Positions 60,572 through 64,000 of a DNA stretch of 64,000 bases are shown piece after piece. The stretch comes from Symmetrospora coprosmae. Its lineage: Eukaryota; Basidiomycota; Cystobasidiomycetes; Symmetrosporaceae. The position numbers and the translations under genes were made by a program. Location: the NCBI GenBank assembly GCA_008802785.1, contig VUYT01000018.1, positions 124,001 through 188,000 on the forward strand, given 5' to 3'. The notes beneath the pieces are model-generated. The model searched no databases. It was not told where the DNA came from and was given only the letters and a program-made list of their open reading frames with translations. Positions within the stretch are counted from its first letter, which is position 1; every line of letters begins with the position of its first letter.

Positions 60572-61252
60572 TCACTGGTTGATGATCCTGCTATCGCACT
60601 CATAGGGTGACATGCCCTGACTCGTCCAGAACTCTTCCGAGCGAGCGATACGTTCTGGAAGCGTGTTGAGCGTTATGGTTTTGCAGCCAAAGTCGTCTCG
60701 AGCTGTCCGCTCCATCTCGTCCATCACGTCACGGCCCAGTCCAATACCACGGTGCTGCTCCAGGATGAAGAAGGTCGCGATTGTACTGGTCCAGCAGCAT
60801 GAAGCCATGGCGGGTGTCGTGGAGTAGCATTCCTTCGTCAGCATCTCCAGGGTTGGTTTCCGCCCTCAGGACGCAGTCAACACACATGATGCCCTCCTCT
60901 TTGTTGGCTAGCGAGGTATCGCCTGCGTAATCCACCCAGTCCAGAGCTATGTGACCTATTGGTTCGTCAGATTCCGATGGTTCGGCCCCGGTTTCGTTGC
61001 TTTTTGTGTTCAGATGGATCCACCACATCAGCTGCAAGGGGAAAGAGGCGGATGGGCCAGCTCAGTCGCGTGCGATGGAAGTCCGACAAGAGTCGATAAA
61101 CGGACGCGATCTCCTGTCCGTATGAGCGCTTGCCATGTCGGGATGTTCTCTTCGCCCCAGCCGCAGAGCCGACGCTGCTGTCGCAGAATCTCGATTTGCC
61201 TTTGGTCATCCGGGTCGATTGGCACATTTCGTGTCCTGCTTTGACGTGTCAT
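60572..61252 (-). CDS. GNAT-family N-acetyltransferase
   Basis: Exons (minus): 61252–61106, 61031–60873, 60785–60572. Family features: the N-terminal RQQRRLCGWGEENIPTW typical of a fungal GNAT subgroup, GHIALDWVDY, EEGIMCVDC, ATFFILEQHRGIGLGRDVMD (acetyl-CoA loop with Q/RxxGxG) and ITLNTLPERI. Substrate is unknown. The junction after exon 2 does not keep frame: the last acceptable donors leave phase 0, while the acceptor at 60785 needs phase 2, one base out. A 28-base GT–AG intron at 60872–60845 could restore frame but inserts unlikely residues. Either the gene carries a small lesion, the sequence has an error, or the exon model is incomplete. Confidence 0.7.
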
Positions 61253-61436
61253 ACCGAGCGACAATCAGCCAAGAGCAATGGTCGTGAAAGCATGGAACTG
61301 AGCAGTCACAATGACAGAGAAGCGATGCCCTCCGCGTGCAGAGCGGCGGGATCGGCGGTAAAGGAGTCGCGAAGTCTGATGATCAGGCACAGAATTCTGT
61401 TCTGTTTACGCGGTCCGGATACTTGGCCTACACGTA

Positions 61437-61646
61437 ATGTCCTCTTCTACGCTACTAAGTCTCATCCGCGATCCGCTGTCCGTCAAGTGCTTCTTCTGTC
61501 GTCCTCCCCAAGTCTCCACACGTCAACCTGATTTGCCGCTGTTCTCAACAATCCTGTGTGGTCGATGTCGTCGAGACTTTACGCATACCATAGTCGCTGC
61601 GCAGAAAAGCGAATCAGCATATGCGCTGACTACCGCAATGACATGA
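61437..61646 (+). CDS. Possible small protein or exon with paired CxxC motifs
   Basis: An ATG-initiated frame of 69 codons. It contains KCFFC, 19 residues later LCGRC, and then RDFTHTIVAAQKSESAYALT. Two CxxC pairs at this spacing followed by a segment ending Y-x-L-T recalls the zinc finger and following helix of XPA/Rad14-type DNA-repair proteins (CxxC-x17-CxxC, then a Lys/Tyr/Leu-Thr segment). The rest of such a protein is not visible, and the frame ends seven bases before the stop of a gene model on the other strand. It may be an exon, a remnant or chance. Confidence 0.3.
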   Translation: MSSSTLLSLIRDPLSVKCFFCRPPQVSTRQPDLPLFSTILCGRCRRDFTHTIVAAQKSESAYALTTAMT

Positions 61647-61652
61647 TTAGGC

Positions 61653-63172
61653 TTAGTCGAAGTTCTCGAAGTTCTGCCTTTGTTCCGGCTTGCGAAAACT
61701 CCCGTGTGCCGTGCGCCATTCGGCGTACTTGACGCGAGCGGAGGCCAGTATGCCGACCAGCCGTTGCTGATTGCCTTAACCTCTGCGGAGCGTGGAGGAA
61801 GTTGCACTCAGCGTCTGCCGCGCCTAGCGCCCTCTTGATCCACTACTGAGGAAAAGAAGGCCCACCACTACCAGCCGGCGCTCGCCCCCCAGATTTCCCA
61901 GAGCTCATCCTCCCGGGGTGCTCCCTCGTCCTGGAAACGAGTCGTACGATCCATCGACAGCGAGCTCCTCTTCGAGCGGTCCGTCCGCTCCGAGCTTTCG
62001 CCCCCTCTTGCGGGTATGCTTCTGTCCCGGCTTGCTACCCGGTCGCTTCTTCGGCCTCTCGTCGAGCTCTCGTTGCTCTTCCTTACGAAACGCATCTCTC
62101 TGCCGCTTCTTCACTATCTTCACCGATTCTCCGTGCGTCGAGCCGCCCGGCAGTGGTGCGATCGTCCCTTCGATCGTGGCGCCCTTACGTCCGTGGCCGC
62201 GCGGCACTGGTCTGTTCTTCACCTCCGTCCGAGACTTCGCTGTGATCTCCTTCGATATGAACTTCGCCGCCATTGCGATCCTAGTTTCGAAATCCCAGAT
62301 TCGCCAACGCTGCTCTCGGCATTTTGCGGAATGACACGCAGCTTGCCGTGGATACATATGTAACGCACCGCGAGCTGTTGCTGCTGTAAGTAAGGTGAGT
62401 AGCCTGTCCTGCTACTCAGCGGTGCCGTCAGCGCCCAGAGGACGCGGAAGCCAGGCAGACCCCCGTACAGGGCCATTGACAGGGCCACGTAGGCCCCAGC
62501 GGCGACCGCAATGGAGTCAATTCTGGCCTCCCCACCCTCGTCATCGTCGGTGTCCGGCTCAGAGTCGCACTCTGGATTTGCCATGGCCTGCTCCATCGTG
62601 AGCGGCTCTCCGTTCACCGGCAAAGCCGGCAGCGTAGAGGGGCCAGCAGCGGGCATGGGAGAAGGCGGCACAGGATGGACGGGGCTCCGGGCATAGTCGG
62701 GGCTCCAATCGTAATCAACCTTGTCCTCCATATCGCCGTACGGCTCCTCTGCCTGAGCGGGAGCGGCGGCGCTCTGCGCGGGGGCAACATACTCCTGCGC
62801 AGGCTTGTATGCCGCGGCCGATATGTCGGCAGTGAAAACGAGACGCCTCCATGCCGTACGTGCTTGTACGGTCTTCCGCCTCGGGCTTCGTCTGCTGCGA
62901 GGACGACTCTGCATTACCTCTGGCAACCGCGCGGCCAAGTCTGCGGTACCACGATGTACGCGGATGCCGGCTCTTGGCGATGGAGCATGGACGTTGAGCG
63001 TAGAAGACCTTCGTTCCACGCTAGGCATCGCATCAAGCGAGCTGACTGCGGTGCAAGACGTCGCTAGGCCCTGTGAGGTCAACAGCGTTAGCCAAAAGGC
63101 GGGTCCTGTAGGTCCTAGGCGGACTGAGCCTGATGGACAAGGACGAGAGAAAGCGAAGGCAAGAGGCAGCAT
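61653..63172 (-). CDS. Uncharacterised multi-exon gene, structure uncertain
   Basis: The best-supported part is a long frame from an ATG at 63172 (MLPLAFAFSRPCPSGSV, hydrophobic start) to about 62368, where QQQQLA is followed by a GT donor. An acceptor near 62309 joins it in frame to RWRIWDFETRIAMAAKF and a very basic region (KKRQRDAFRKEEQRELDERPKKRPG). A hydrophobic segment, IAVAAGAYVALSMALYGG, lies before the junction. The frame then stops at 61905, but an overlapping frame reads REDELWEIWGASAGW. Further on, a convincing terminal stretch (QRLVGILASARVKYAEW, then RTAHGSFRKPEQRQNFENFD) ends at 61653. I could not choose the splice sites linking these. No family is recognised. It may be two genes. 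Confidence 0.4.
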
Positions 63173-63631
63173 GCTGGACAGGCCGAGAATATATAGCCCA
63201 ATCGGACCCCACGTTGGTTCTAAGCGAGCTCGCTCAGCCTCTGTTCTTCCAGGAGTGTGGAGCTTCACTGCGGGGGTTGCGCAGGCGTCGCATGCAGAAT
63301 CCCAGACACCGCGTCACGCCGCAGCGCGTGCACGATCGCTCAGATAGCAAACCAGGTACGTGGAGCATGCGTAAGACATTTCGTGGGAACTAGAACGGAA
63401 AGGGGGATCAGGACACGCCAAGGTCAGTCTGCAGGCGAATGCCTCATGCGTCAGCAGACATAGCTCTAGCGTTGGCTTGAAGATGACAGACCGGGGAAGA
63501 GCGAGCAGTAACGGGTGGGGACGTCTGTGAGTGCGTCAAAGGCAAACGTCTTGCGCAAATTGCGACCATCTTACCACAACAATAGACTGAGCGAAACACG
63601 ACGAACGAACAAGGCGCAGGAAGGGAGCGCG
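63173..63631. other. Intergenic region
   Basis: 459 bases with no convincing gene. A TATATA stretch occurs near 63190–63196, very close to the proposed start at 63172. Confidence 0.4.
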
Positions 63632-63820
63632 TCAGTGACCCGAGACGATGGACGTAGCAGCTGTGCTCGTTTCTCCAATCCGCGAGAAGACGCTCTCGCT
63701 CGTGTCGGTATCGGAGCGTTGGCGGCCCAGCGGCGGGGCGCCGCGTTTCCCTGCTGTCGACGCGCTGCTCGTTGACTTTGAGGGTGAAGATGGCGGTGCG
63801 AGCTCGGCGAAGGGAGACAT
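63632..63820 (-). CDS. Small Ser/Thr-rich protein or first exon
   Basis: An ATG at 63820 in good context (cacaATGT), after a pyrimidine- and CA-rich leader, opens a 62-residue frame starting MSPFAELAPPSSPSKSTSS and ending before a TGA at 63632. It is low-complexity with phospho-site-like SDTDTSESVFSRIGE. It may be the first exon of a longer gene whose other exons I cannot place; a GT lies just before the stop. The opposite strand also has an open frame, so confidence is low. Confidence 0.3.
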   Translation of the reverse strand: MSPFAELAPPSSPSKSTSSASTAGKRGAPPLGRQRSDTDTSESVFSRIGETSTAATSIVSGH

Positions 63821-64000
63821 TGTGCGAGAGGAGGAGGGCAGAGGCGGGGAAGTGATTTGTGAGTTTGGACTGCTGAGTGGTGGCAGGATGGATTGATGTG
63901 AGGAGGCTGTGCTGGCTGGCGGGCTGCCGCTTTGCGATTCGCGGACTGAGCGATGGCGCGCAATATCAGCACCCCTACTATCTGATCGCGAGATGACAAG

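Overview
This is eukaryotic, fungal nuclear DNA. Nearly every gene is split by short GT–AG introns, mostly 45–150 bases. The gene set fits a basidiomycete: sterol 24-C-methyltransferase, alkaline ceramidase, a fused Nup98–Nup96, polo kinase, and GT61- and GT43-like glycosyltransferases. The GC-rich sequence, compact spacing and intron load suggest Ustilaginomycotina, perhaps Exobasidiomycetes. That placement is inference. I saw no transposon, virus-like element, CRISPR array, rRNA or tRNA gene.

Layout. 0–12 kb: a partial gene running off the left edge (-), a nucleotide-sugar transporter (+), a large bHLH transcription factor (-) and a divergent NT-C2 domain protein (+). 12–26 kb, all (+): a Kgd2-type dihydrolipoamide succinyltransferase with two lipoyl domains, a GT61-type glycosyltransferase, two related small hydrophilic (dehydrin-like) proteins in tandem, ERG6 and polo kinase. 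26.5–46.7 kb, all (-): NOC4, alkaline ceramidase, Nup98–Nup96, homoserine dehydrogenase, a GT43-like glycosyltransferase, a perilipin-like lipid-droplet protein and an unknown secreted protein. 47–64 kb: VMA21 (+), SEC24 (-), an unknown cysteine-tailed protein (-), a divergent alcohol/aldehyde dehydrogenase pair (- and +), a GNAT acetyltransferase (-) and poorly resolved genes at the right edge.

Functional themes. Most genes are single-copy housekeeping functions: secretory pathway (SEC24, VMA21, sugar transporter, glycosyltransferases), lipids (ERG6, ceramidase, perilipin), nucleus (NOC4, Nup98–96, polo kinase) and central metabolism (KGD2, HOM6, ADH, ALDH). ADH and ALDH share one 1.3-kb promoter region and catalyse consecutive steps from ethanol through acetaldehyde to acetate.

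Most notable: (i) the E2o subunit carries a duplicated lipoyl domain, and both copies have an intron immediately after the lipoyl-lysine codon; (ii) a tandem pair of hydrophilic proteins shares an N-terminal module and segments like the dehydrin K-segment; (iii) there are very small exons of 9, 12, 12 and 21 bases; (iv) three genes cannot be joined in frame by ordinary GT–AG splicing and miss by one base each; (v) there is a fungal GT43-like enzyme. Exon models were made by eye from reading frame, splice signals and family conservation. No search or alignment program was run.
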